DNA of 64,000 nucleotides from Guyanagaster necrorhizus (taxonomy: Eukaryota > Basidiomycota > Agaricomycetes > Agaricales > Physalacriaceae). Below the pieces are notes generated by a model. That model did not search any database. It was not told where the DNA came from and worked only from the letters and a program-made list of their open reading frames with translations. The stretch spans positions 141,897 to 205,896 of the forward strand of contig NW_025064900.1 of the NCBI RefSeq assembly GCF_019112545.1, given 5' to 3'. A program made the translations under genes and the position numbers. Position 1 is the first letter of the stretch. Each line of letters opens with the position of its first letter. Shown here piece by piece: positions 12,617-23,040 of this stretch.

Positions 12617-15600
12617 TTAGTACCCCTCCTGCAGAACCTGAATCACCATATCATCTGTAAGAAACTCATAATGCCCTTCACTCACAGAGACCACCCACGC
12701 ATCTGGTAGACATCTCTTCACCCCAAGATCCACCCACTCCTCCCGATCTTCCTTTGCAAATGACGCAAGAGCCTCTTCTTGGGCAACAACAACAATGATG
12801 GGGGCCTTGATCGTCCTCAGCCATCACACCATAGCTTCCATCGAAGCTCGGCCATCACTATCAGTAGTCAGGTCATAAACAAACTCAGCGGTGGCGGTAA
12901 TATATGTTTTGAGATTATAAACCCCGATCTTAAAGACTTTGTTAGTATCGTTCCCATTTCATGCCTCCAGCAGCTTTTTCATAGAACAATTGAGTGACTC
13001 CCAATTAGCATCCCTGTTCATCAGTCCGCCGATCGCTTCAATACCACGGTTGAGGATCACCTTCAAGTTCGCCGGAATCCTAGAGTCTGGGTTCCCAGAC
13101 TTATTCGCAAAGTGAACGAATGATGTGGGGAAATGATCGAGCATTACAGCTTGCAGGACTGTGTCCCTCTGATCTTCGAATAGCTTGACCAATACAGTGA
13201 GGAGAATGCTAGTGGATGAGTATGAAGCAAAACGATAAGGACCGTGAGGTCATTCTGCCTTGATCTTTTGGAAGTAGAATGCGGCCTTCTCAGTGAGAGA
13301 TCTTAAAGGTGTGTCCGGCATTATTTGGAGAGTCCAAACTGCTGTACGGAACTTCTCAGTGTAAGATGCATATTCAAAGAAAAAGCCTCCAGCACCTAGG
13401 TATGTGATGATGAAGGTAGAGATCGCATGGAAGTCAACAGAACTGATCATGAATCATAATAAGTGGTGGTTTGTTTCCTTCACGAGGCTTGACAATAGTT
13501 TGTCCTTGATTAGGGACTGCATTGGCTTCGGGATAGTATGGCTCAGCCTCCTTCGAAATATCGTTCCGTTCACCAATGGTGCTCGCTCCCAATATGATCT
13601 CGTGAACAAAAACACCGAGTGCCACGATCGTGGGCAGATCAAACACAAAATTAGGTAGCAGCGATCTGATGACCCCCACTGGCATATGGGATTTCCGCAG
13701 CACTCCCACAATGGAGTTTCATATAGACATTGCCGTTAAGCTATCCATGACCATTAATAAGCAAACAAGAGACTTCACAGAAATGTGCACCTGTCCCCTC
13801 CAAGAGTAAAGATATTGTCATTGTCACTGACAATGTCTTCTTGCAATGTGCCTTTGACGATATCGCGAACGACATTAGTGGCTATTTTCAATGTGAGCAT
13901 CTGTGGTATGGGTATATCTGGAGACGCTGCATCGACAGCTTTATACATGTCTTGTATTTCCTGCTTGTATGCTTTTAGAATCACTCTCCTTCATAACGAT
14001 TGTTTCGCTGTGAATTCGAAGGGTTTGTCCAGACTCGCGACAAGGATCATCTTTGGATGGAATCAATCAGCTATCACTCGAACATCCCCATGGGAGATAC
14101 CCACCTCTTTGTAAACCCTGGAATGCTATGGTGCTTGTCCGTTGATTTGTGCAATGGTATCCCTGTCAGAGTGACTGAGTCAGCACGAGTAGAGCAACAT
14201 GTCGAAATAGATCCAACCAGATAAGGGACCGATACTCCACCAGACGCTTTGTATCCTTCAGATCAAAGACATATTCTGCAGAAGGCTGTATGAGTACACC
14301 TGGCTGGAATCCCCCTCGTCCAAATATGACAGCTCCCGAAATGCATTTATCACTTAGTAAAGCTGCTTCTACAACACAGGGTGATGTTAGAACCATGTAA
14401 CAGCAAATGGGAGATTTTACCAATGGGGCCTGGGTTTGTCTATTGAATTTGACCTATTAGAACTGAGGACACTTCAGGGCCGAGACTTACCTTCTCCTGC
14501 ATGTGATGAAAGATCAGATCTGTAGCTCGGAAAGAATTGAAGACTTACACCCGTACTATGCATAATTTGGTCATCTAAGCATCGGATGAATCGGAACATA
14601 GTTTATCTATAGCAGTTATAATCATCGTACCTGTGCGCCCATACACCTTCTATAATTTCGGGTTTGATGGATGCAGCTGGACTAGATCCTTCGTGTCGAA
14701 CACCAGGACACTGTCTATGTCAGAGTTCAAAACTGTCAGTGTGCAGAATGCCGATTTCTATGAAACAGTTAGCCATGGACCCATCTACGAAATACGCTTC
14801 ACCTTGATGAACAATCGATAGATATCTCTTTCTTCAGTAGGTACGAAGGTGGCCTCAAGATTCCTAGCAAGCTATAATATCATGCAGATGAGCTAAAAAT
14901 GAGGCAATGGAAGAAGGACGAGATATTGACTCTCATCCATTCCCAGCCTTTCTGTGGCACAAATTCTGTGGGAAACGTTTGATTTCGAGTTAAGAACGTA
15001 TGACTCATGCGTACTAGCAAAGATGACTGAGACCCCTCCAATCTCCATTCTAAACATAATTTAATCCAAGAGACGACTCGACAAGAAGGAAAACACACAG
15101 TCCAAATGCTGAAATTAAGTTGACTCTATTATGGGATAATAAATCACCAGCATCTTTCTACAGAGGCCCTCCACAAAAGACCTATATTTGTATCAGCTTG
15201 ATAAATCACGAAAGAAATGGTCAGACTTACTACTCCTTTTGTCACCACTGTCAGAGCCTGAATAGCAGCAGGATCATGTGCCCATTGCTATACAACAGAT
15301 TATTTCCAATTGGAAGACAGACAAGACATTATGTGTACTTCAAGGAAAGAGAGGACAGAGAAAATATAAGTGCATTTCATCTTCATAATGCTGGACAAGA
15401 AATGATCAGCGGTAGGGATAATGGCTGGCTGGTGTGGAGGGAAATAAGCAGTGATGGCACCCACCCCGATCTTCATCTGACGGTGAATGAAAACTGATAA
15501 ACGTAAAAGCTAGTATTACATACACTAAGTGAGGCTGTCCAGAACCCGAGCATATCTACAGAAAGCAGCATAAGAAGTTGACAGGACATGCTGTATTGTA

Positions 15601-16431
15601 TGTGTGGGTACGCACGGTACATTGGACATGATTGTGTAGTGATGACTTCACCGCAGAGGTCCACCTCACTGTCATCTGAAAAAGGAGATGTATAATATGG
15701 GAAAACCAGAGCACAAGGAACACTAGCAAGGAGATCTGATCAACCGCACCATCGCTTCGTGACTCTGAAGGATCGAAGAAGGGAACCATGTGGTTTCTGA
15801 CGAGTGCATAATAAACGCCGTCGACTTCCAGTCAGGCTGCTTGAACGGCAGAAGTGGCTCATAGGACCCGATGAAGATTTCGCTGAATGTGGGCATTGGG
15901 ATGGTGGTGGTGATTTTCTTGTCGTCGTTTTGGCGGCAAACAATGTCAACAATCTTCTGCACTGGACCATCCGGGGTGACGACGAAATACTTAGAATTGG
16001 TGGCTTTCATGAGGTGCATGACTGCAGGGACCGAGTTCCAGATGGAGATGGCGAACAGCATGTGGCCCAGGCACATGATACCGAGAATTGTCGCAAAGAA
16101 CATAAGGGTATCTAGGCTTCTTTGAGCATTCCCGTGGCACCTGTTGGCCAGATAGCTTACTTGCATTTGCCAAAATGCTGATCACAATAGGACTCTCATC
16201 GTCATAGAGGTATTTCTTGATGTATTGGCCAGCAGTGTGAAAGGCTGCGATGCCTTCGCTCCAGAGAATCATGCAAACGTCCTCGGTATCGGGATCCTCA
16301 TATCGAAATAGCGGATGGTTTGGACTATGCTCAGCATTGTAGTCTACTATCTCTGGGAACGTCAACGAGCCGTCTAGAGGGGGATGATTGAACATGGGAG
16401 ATGAGCGGCCTTGAGGAGTTGGGAATGTCAT
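12617..16431 (-). pseudogene. NRPS-like A-T-TE synthetase (quinone-synthetase type), decayed
   Basis: Read right to left, the domain order is that of basidiomycete adenylation-thiolation-thioesterase enzymes such as atromentin synthetases, which dimerise aryl-pyruvates. The A domain begins at the ATG at 16431 (MTFPTPQGRSSPMFNHPP). It shows the nucleotide-binding signature as HSSETTWFP near 15810 (Gly replaced by Glu), DLCGEV at about 15660, IGVGAITAYFPP at about 15450, DDQIMHSTG at about 14580, and AVIFGRGGFQPGVLIQPS at about 14300. The T domain occupies 13984-13775 (FTLGGDRCTFL where a serine site is expected) and 13711-13434 (NFVFDLPTIVALG). The TE follows: NKPPLIMIHD at about 13465, a Ser in YSSTS at about 13215 and SEGHYEFL at about 12660, with TAA at 12617. 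Many stops and frame changes cannot all be introns, so I call it a pseudogene. The missing signature Gly and thiolation Ser agree with that. Confidence 0.75.
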
Positions 16432-16775
16432 ACTGAGCTTACATGGAAAGCAGTCTTGAAGAGCCGTGCTTATAGATGAACCTGCATGAAATGCTTACGT
16501 GCGAACTGTACGTCCCCATCGCATGAACGACATGGAATAGGATGGCGAACGGCGATTTAGTCGATGCTGTTTACTTGAAAAAGGTCGTCTGTGAGAAGAA
16601 GAGGTTAATGGATGTCATCAGTCATGAGACCGAATGTTTTGGGTCATCGGAGAGGACGACCTTGCCATCTCCTCAACTCTTTATTCTAATGGAGCAACAA
16701 TGAATGGAAAGCATGGGACGGTTATATTTAGCTACACACTGGTAATACGTGAGCCCTTCTGTAGTGCCCCTTTAT
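15645..16775. repeat. Inverted duplication, left arm (A-domain 5' part plus promoter)
   Basis: This is the reverse complement of 20520-21659. The match runs from the coding sequence at 15645 through the start codon at 16431 and on upstream. It includes a shared tgatgacatcc-like segment near 16610 and a shared aaatataacc (TATA-like, about 16720 here). Identity by eye is about 85-90% in the coding part and lower upstream. The spacer between the arms is about 3.7 kb. Confidence 0.8.
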
Positions 16776-18073
16776 TATATTCATACAGCTTGTTGAAACA
16801 TCAGGCCCTTTTGGCATTGCTCAATGATATATTTCGGCGACCGAGATAATAAAACGTACATCTCATGGATATAAGTATATGCACAACTGCATAAGTGAGT
16901 GAGGCTATAAATAGCTTAACTATGAGCGTCTGCAGTCTCGCCACAAAAATGGTGTGATCAGCAAGAGTATTTGTTACCGTCGGCCTGCATAGAGTGGATA
17001 CGATATAATATCGGTTCATCCAGCTAGAAATTACCTTTTTATCATCACTCAATGACAATAGAAACAACAACAGAAATTGAATGGCAGAGAAGGACGAGAT
17101 CCGAGATTCCTGTGCGGACTGCAGGATCAGAAAGAGTTTCACAAGGTCATGCAGAGGGTGTGACAATGCACTGTCACCTCCGAACATTCACTGATTAGCA
17201 TGGCATGATGCATAAAAGATGGTGATGAAAAGAATGAAAAAGAGGAACCGGGTCAATCTGAAGGTTCGACTTCGGCAGTTCCAAAAGCCTGGTTGGAATC
17301 GAGGTCTAACATTCCCTTTTCTGCCATTCCACATTCTGTAATCTTACTTGCCATTTCCTTCAAGGATACAGGAGGGCCTGCAGGCTATTATGAAAGGAAA
17401 TAAGAAAAACAATCACCTCCGTGCATTAGAATCGAACTGTTCCAAAGGCCGATCCCTCCAATGATCTAGAACAGCACACGAAAGGGCTTTTGATTTGACA
17501 AGGAGTGGAGAGACAGATAACACGGCCATCTAAAATATCGCATTTGGCCTGCATATTGGTCCTACAATTAGCTGTAGAAATCACACTCCAGACAGAATAT
17601 AAAAAAAGACCATATGAATGCGAACACTGGTCATCTCTAAAATGATCGCTGTCAGAACTAACGCCTCATATCTCGGTGAGGAGTCCACTGGAAGAACACA
17701 GCCAAGTGAACAAGCAGAGGTATTGGCAAGGACTCCTTTCTAACGGCGAGACATTTTGGCACAGATCCAAGAGATTGCTTGAAGTATGTGTCCAGGGGCC
17801 CAAGGGAGCCGGAAAAATATCTACAGGCAAGTGTAGAGGATTTTTTTCCACTACGTGCACACATTGTCCATTGTCTTACATGAGGGCCTCAGCCTGCAGC
17901 TATTACATTGTCCACATCATTACTCACCTTTTAACCTGTCCTTACTATCACTACTTTTATTATTACTTGTCTTACTTACATTATGCCATCCATCAGGCCA
18001 CTAGCTATAGTCCATAGATTTGGGAGCATCTCTCCCCATCAGCTCTCACAATCCCACTCTTCTTCGAGTGCAG
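16776..18073. other. No recognisable gene
   Basis: The spacer between the synthetase remnant and the second LRR copy contains only unidentified frames. These include a 128-codon minus frame at 16801-17187 and a 113-codon plus frame at 17676-18017 whose end is Tyr-rich low-complexity sequence. A Cys-rich plus-strand string near 17110 (SCADCRIRKS) faintly resembles a Zn2Cys6 motif but lacks the full six-Cys spacing. Confidence 0.35.
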
Positions 18074-19755
18074 AAGGAATGAAATTAAGTTTGTTCTGGA
18101 ATCATACTCAAACACAAACTGAAGCCGAACTCGGAAATTTTTGATTAATATTCATATGGAGACATAACATGAGGTGGAGAGTACAGTTCTCGGTGAAGTA
18201 TCATATAAGAGTACTACAACACCATCTCTTTCTTTGTGACTATATTGAACACCCTAATTTTGGCATTCTCTTTCTTGATCCTGTCTATTAATGCCCCATG
18301 GAGCTCTACTTTATGTTTCGTAGTCTTTGCCATATCCTCATCTTTGTACCACAGCTGAACTTGGAGGAGCATATTGCTGTTTATTTGTTGTCTTAGGTTT
18401 TTCCATGCCACGCACTCAATATCGTCACCAGCATTTAGAATGTATAGCTTGATAATAACCATCTTTGAGCATGCGTTAATTCCCCATGCTGCATGGTTAA
18501 GTTGTGGAATAATTGGCAAATTGAAAAAAATATCGATGGTCATGCACTGTACAATGCAATTGCTTTGGAGAAAGATGGTCACTGAAATATGCGATATCAG
18601 ACTAGAGGGCAGAGGTGAATCAGGTCACATACATTCATCCCGGCCAAAATTAATATACCCAAGGTTAGGGACATGGGGTCTGGAGATAAAGGTCTTCAGA
18701 GCATTGAAATCTCTCTCTCTCTTGCAGTGCAGGCTGTGTTTCTTCCGTTTTGGAAGTAGATGCTGCCTTCAAGTTCAAGCAGCGTAGCTCACATAGAACT
18801 TTGACCCCCATCAGTTCCATAATTGTATGCATATCCTTCGAGCTCATCTTCCTCATCATTAGATCATGGAGATGGACAAAATGGATGTTCGTGTTGTAGC
18901 GAAAAGAAATGTTCTCTGCTTTCTGCAGCGCTGTCTTATCCAGAACCAAGGCTTTCAACTTCAGGGAATGACTGAGACACACTTTCATAGCCTCTAGTCA
19001 CACTAGCATGCCAATGATAGCGAGACTTTCGACCATGAACAGGGCATCCAAAGTTTTACCATAGTCTTTAGTTATGAAATTTCCATTCAGCCAGAGTGGG
19101 CACTCAATCTTGATGTCTTGGAAGGATTTCAGGATATATGAACATAAGCACATATCAATATTTGTCTAACTAACTGTGAGATGGCTGATATTGGATTCTA
19201 AGAATGTCCGACCCCAAGGGGAAGTGGATGCCACATCTTTTCATTGGTGGCGCGTTGTTGTCTTCCTGTGTCCGACGCCCCATGTAAGTTTAAAATTTTT
19301 CGCAATGAAGAATACATGAAAAGAAATGAAGTGTTATCATGGTAAGTACTCGTTCGTTGGGTCTATTCGAGTTTTAACTTTCCCATGATTTTACATGCGA
19401 GCACACCACTAAACACCACTGATAGGACAAGCTGATGTTATGCAAAATGCAATGAGTTCCCATTATTGAATCTTAAGGAATGTATTATCAGAACTACCAC
19501 AGATCATATTTCGGCATCAGATTGAGACAATTGAACAAGAGAATAGGTGATATTTGGAATTTGTCACACAACAACATGAGAAGAAAGAAAAAAGCCCCTC
19601 TTTTTGTTTGGTGGTGCATTATTACATCCCCATCGACTCGCTAGTGACTCATGTGCATGTAATTGACAAATTAGCTAAATAACCTTGGTACAATATATCC
19701 ATGAAGGGCCAAGAGGTCATAAGCAATGGTCATAGCAAATGAAGGAAGGTTAATG
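18074..19755. repeat. Direct duplication I, copy b
   Basis: Second copy of 6276-8400, shorter through deletions inside the LRR-like gene (the equivalent of about 7250-7700 is mostly missing or rearranged near 19200). CpG sites present in copy a are often TG or CA here, for example in the tgatgccacatc unit versus gatgcggcac. Copy b has therefore decayed further. Confidence 0.75.
18214..18988 (-). pseudogene. LRR-like (F-box-type) protein remnant, copy b
   Basis: The frame at 18988-18665 matches the LRR-like middle part of copy a (LKALVLDKTALQKAE; HFVHLHDLMMRKMSSKD). The frame at 18582-18214 matches its C-terminal block (LWYKDEDMAK, HGALIDRIKKEN). The N-terminal half seen at 7713-7180 is not open here. 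Frame changes between the pieces and the missing N-terminus mark it as a pseudogene. It sits between the two inverted A-domain arms. Confidence 0.5.
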
Positions 19756-20519
19756 AAATCTGAACAGCCAGTGGATGCCTTTGTTAAAGAGTCTTCCGTT
19801 CCACACATTAAAATGTTCGTTTGTTTCGATGTGCTAGAACTTGAGTATATCGGAGGAGATTGGAGCCAACGAAGACTCTGCGAGGGTATAATGTCAATGC
19901 CAGACATTGCTAGGGTTTATATTGGTAGTAAGTTATAAACAAAACCATGTACACGTACATTGTGATAAAGGAACAGCATATATGGATGTTTAGCTCAAAC
20001 CAGTTTCAATCAAGAATGCTTGACCTGAAGTTTGAGTTGCAAAAATCAATAGCTATACTGTTGTCTACAGAGCAAGTGATGGAGCAAGAAACTGATATAT
20101 GTAGGCCAAAAATCATATTTGTTCCATATATTTCCCCCAAAGGTTGCACACGACACGTTCGATGCAGTCCAGTCCCTCTGTAATCATGTGTGCATTAGGC
20201 AGGATTATCATACTCTTCCATTCTTCGTAGCCTTCATCCCACGACTATCACTAGCACTCTCCCATTCTCTTTCCTAATGAGACTGTCCTACCCGCAATCC
20301 TCTATATGCCACATACTGGTGCACTCAAGAGTCAGCATGGAATTTGATGTCACAGGCATGTAATCCACACATGTGGTTCAAGTCACCATTGAAAAATGAC
20401 AGACAGTGGTTTTAGCAACTTTTCTTTACCTTGCCACAGTCAGTATTTATTCTTCATGCAGGCCTAAGAATAAGCAACACCGAACTAGCTGAAAGGCGTT
20501 TCAGCCATACGAATATAAT
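19756..20519. other. No recognisable gene
   Basis: A 70-codon frame at 19726-19938 and a 78-codon frame at 19947-20183 (plus) carry no family motif. The sequence lies between duplication I copy b and the right inverted arm and has no counterpart elsewhere in the window that I noticed. Confidence 0.35.
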
Positions 20520-21659
20520 CAACTAGTGCACCAGAAGGACTCGCATAATACCGGTCAGTCGATAAATATAACCATTCCATTTTTGTCATTCATTATTCCG
20601 CCATCAGAATAAAGGGACCAGGCGACAACCTGATCGTCTTCTTCAGTACTCAAAACATGCAGTCCCATGACTGGTGACATCCTTTACATACCCAATATAA
20701 GTCCTTCTTCTCACAGATGACCTTTTTCAAGTAAACAGCATCGACTAAATCGCCGTTTGGCATCCTATTTCATGTTGTTCATGCGATGGGGACGTATGGT
20801 TCACACGTAAGCATTTCATGCAGGTTCATCTATAAGCACGGCTCTTCAAGACTGCTTTCCATGTAAGCTCAGTATGACGTTCCCAACTCCCCAAGGCCGC
20901 TCATCCCCCATGTTCAATCATCCCCCTCTAGACGGCTTGTTGATGTTCTCAGAGATAGCTGACTACAATGCTGAGCATAGTCCAAACCATCCGCTATTTT
21001 GATACAAGGATCCCGATACCGAGGACGTTTGCATGATTCTCTGGAGCGAAGGCATCGCAGCCTTTCACACTGCTGGCCAATACATCAAGAAATACCTCCA
21101 TGACAATGAGAGTCCTATCATGATCAGCATTTTGGCAAATGCAGGTAAGCTATCTGGCCAACAGGTGCCACAGAAATGCTCAAAGAAGCCTAGATACCCT
21201 TACGTTCTTTGCGACAATTCTCAGTATCATGTGCCTGGGCCACATGCCATTCACCATCTCCATCCGGAACTCGGTCCCTGCAGTCACACACCTCATGAAA
21301 GCCACCAATTCTAAGTATTTCGTCGTCACCCCGGATGGTCCAGTGCAGAAGATTGTTGACATTGTTTGCCACCAAAACGATGACAAGAAAATCACCACCA
21401 CCATCCCAATGCCCACGTTCAGCGAAATCTTCATCGGGTCCTACGAGCCACTTCTGCCGTTCAAGCGGCCTGACTGGAAGTCGACAGCGTTTATTATGCA
21501 CTCGTCAGGAACCACACGGTTTCCTTCTTCGATCCTTCAGAGTCACGAAGCGATGGTTCAGCTAATTAAAACTCCATATAAGTTTCCTCAGGCTCTGTCT
21601 CATCAGTGTTATACATACATTTTACAGATTATGGTGAGGTGGACATCTGTGGTGAAGTG
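20520..21659. repeat. Inverted duplication, right arm
   Basis: This is the inverted partner of 15645-16775. The right edge at 21659 is cut by the copia LTR: the sequence stops after ggtgaagtg, where the left arm continues into the next A-domain codons. The copia insertion therefore came after the duplication. Confidence 0.8.
20878..21659 (+). pseudogene. A-T-TE synthetase 5' fragment, truncated by a copia LTR
   Basis: The plus-strand copy starts with the same N-terminus (MTFPTPQGRSSPMFNHPP). It has a stop where the long copy has Arg (LFxYKDPD, about 21000). An intron-like gap begins near 21140, and the frame to 21600 carries SKYFVVTPDGPVQKI and the intact nucleotide-binding signature HSSGTTRFPS at about 21505-21535. 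The fragment ends at the copia LTR, so most of the A domain and all of T and TE are absent. It has a promoter-like upstream region shared with the long copy, so transcription across the inverted arms is conceivable. Confidence 0.7.
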
Positions 21660-21867
21660 TGTTGTAAGTAGAGAGCAGAGTAATGTACAGAGAATTAGAA
21701 TTGGCCTCTCGAGAGAGAGACATTCTACTTAAATACATTCTTTACTACTTCAAGATCTTTCTATGAAATACTAAATAAGTCTGGATCACGATCCAAGTCA
21801 GCTGCTGCTGACTAGCATCGTATCTTCGAGTACATTCTCATACTTGCTTGGGATTGCTATCCCGACA
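21660..21867 (-). repeat. Copia 3' LTR, copy 1
   Basis: A 208-bp LTR that reads, on the plus strand, from tgttgtaagtag to gctatcccgaca (TG...CA). It is nearly identical to 63668-63876. On the minus strand the element's purine tract (gagagggag) lies directly before it, as expected of a 3' LTR. Confidence 0.85.
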
Positions 21868-22260
21868 CTCCCTCTCAATTCTGAGTTCCTAGAATACCTG
21901 CAGATAGATACTCATGTAATGGTCTTGGTAGGCCTTTAGTGAATATATCTGCTAAGTTCTCCTCTGATGCACAGTGCTGAACTTTGACTTTGTTTGAAGC
22001 CATGTGCTCACAAATAAAGTGGTGCCATATATTTATATGCTTCAATCATGCATGGAATATAGGATTCTCAGTGAATTTGATTGCTGATTGATTATTGACA
22101 AAAATAGTCATTGCTTTGTAAGGTGGCAATCTTAATTTGGTTAAGAGTGCTTATAGCCAAATTACTTTCCAGGTTGTGTGTGCAAGAAACTCCCTGGTAC
22201 AAGAAAGATGCATCTGCTCTTGCAAGTTCTTTTATAATTGCAAGGAGGAAATCCAGCAGT
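21868..22260 (-). mobile_element. Ty1/copia polyprotein 3' end (RNase H), copy 1
   Basis: The minus strand encodes the end of a copia RNase H: an IFVNNQSAIKF block and a FHARLKHINIWHHF-like block at about 22100-22010. These are followed by the intact tail ENLADIFTKGLPRPL and LGTQN with stop at 21875-21877. Further upstream a VIWLKALL-like piece near 22150 is interrupted. The rest of Pol, Gag and the 5' LTR are not found, so this is a truncated element. It was inserted into the A-domain copy that ends at 21659. Confidence 0.8.
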
Positions 22261-23040
22261 TCAGAATGGATCTGACAGAATCTGCCTAGAGCAGATGGCT
22301 CATTGGTAGATCAAGCTCTGGTGTCCACTTTTGAGGGTGGATAGGCAGGGTAAGAGTGAAATGTGAAAGAGAAAAGGGAGAGATACAAGAATACCAGGCT
22401 CAAAGGCTTTTAGGTATGCTTATGGCTTCAGCTTGTAGAAGACTAGCAGAATTTTTATTCCTTAGCTTTGTACCATAAAAGTTGGTCTCTTTCTACCTAC
22501 AAGATTATCCCTTTAAATACCAAGAGTCTGAAGATATGTTTCCTTATCAGCTGTAGCTCCTATAAGTATCTAGGCTATTTCTTTTTGGCCTTATCTGACC
22601 TATATCAGCATGACACCACTAATCTGCTCTATGGGTCTGCCATCTATGCTCAAATCAGCTACACTTTCTGTATATGATGCCTTCTTGAATAGCTTTATAA
22701 GGCTATCCATGTCTGATCTGTCTGTGATTGGATGAAGCTTCCATCCATGCACAGGCTCTGGCTGATAAGCATCTGTGTCTAAACACAGATGCAGGATTAA
22801 AATTTGCATGCTAGACACAAAGAGACAGCCAGTGGACAGCCATCTGTCATTGCTTTGCAGGTTATTGATTGCACAGTGGATCCCCAGGCAGGTTGTGTCA
22901 GTGTTCTGTTGCTTGAGCCATAGTGGAGAATAGTTTCTTGTTTTGAAAGTAGGATAATTACTGCTCAGCTTCCTTGATGCTGTAGTGGATCTAGAGCCAG
23001 GAAAACCAAAATTTGGTGCCCATGATATCATAGTGCAGCA
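22261..23040. other. Unassigned repeat-like sequence
   Basis: CpG-poor sequence between the copia end and gypsy segment A. A 143-codon minus frame at 22600-23031 is open but matches nothing I recognise. It may be decayed internal copia or other transposon sequence. Confidence 0.35.

Noticed and set aside
15804..16115. 103-codon plus ORF (also its twin at 21190-21501 minus)
   Set aside because: It lies antisense to the conserved A-domain frame and has no independent support. Its presence in both arms only reflects the duplication.
17100..17170. Zn2Cys6-like Cys-rich string
   Set aside because: Only part of the six-cysteine spacing is present, there is no basic linker or start codon in frame, and the flanks are broken.
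18640..18790. Extension of the LRR-like copy b as a plus-strand gene (18374-18787)
   Set aside because: The plus frame is antisense to the frame conserved between the two duplicates and carries no motif.
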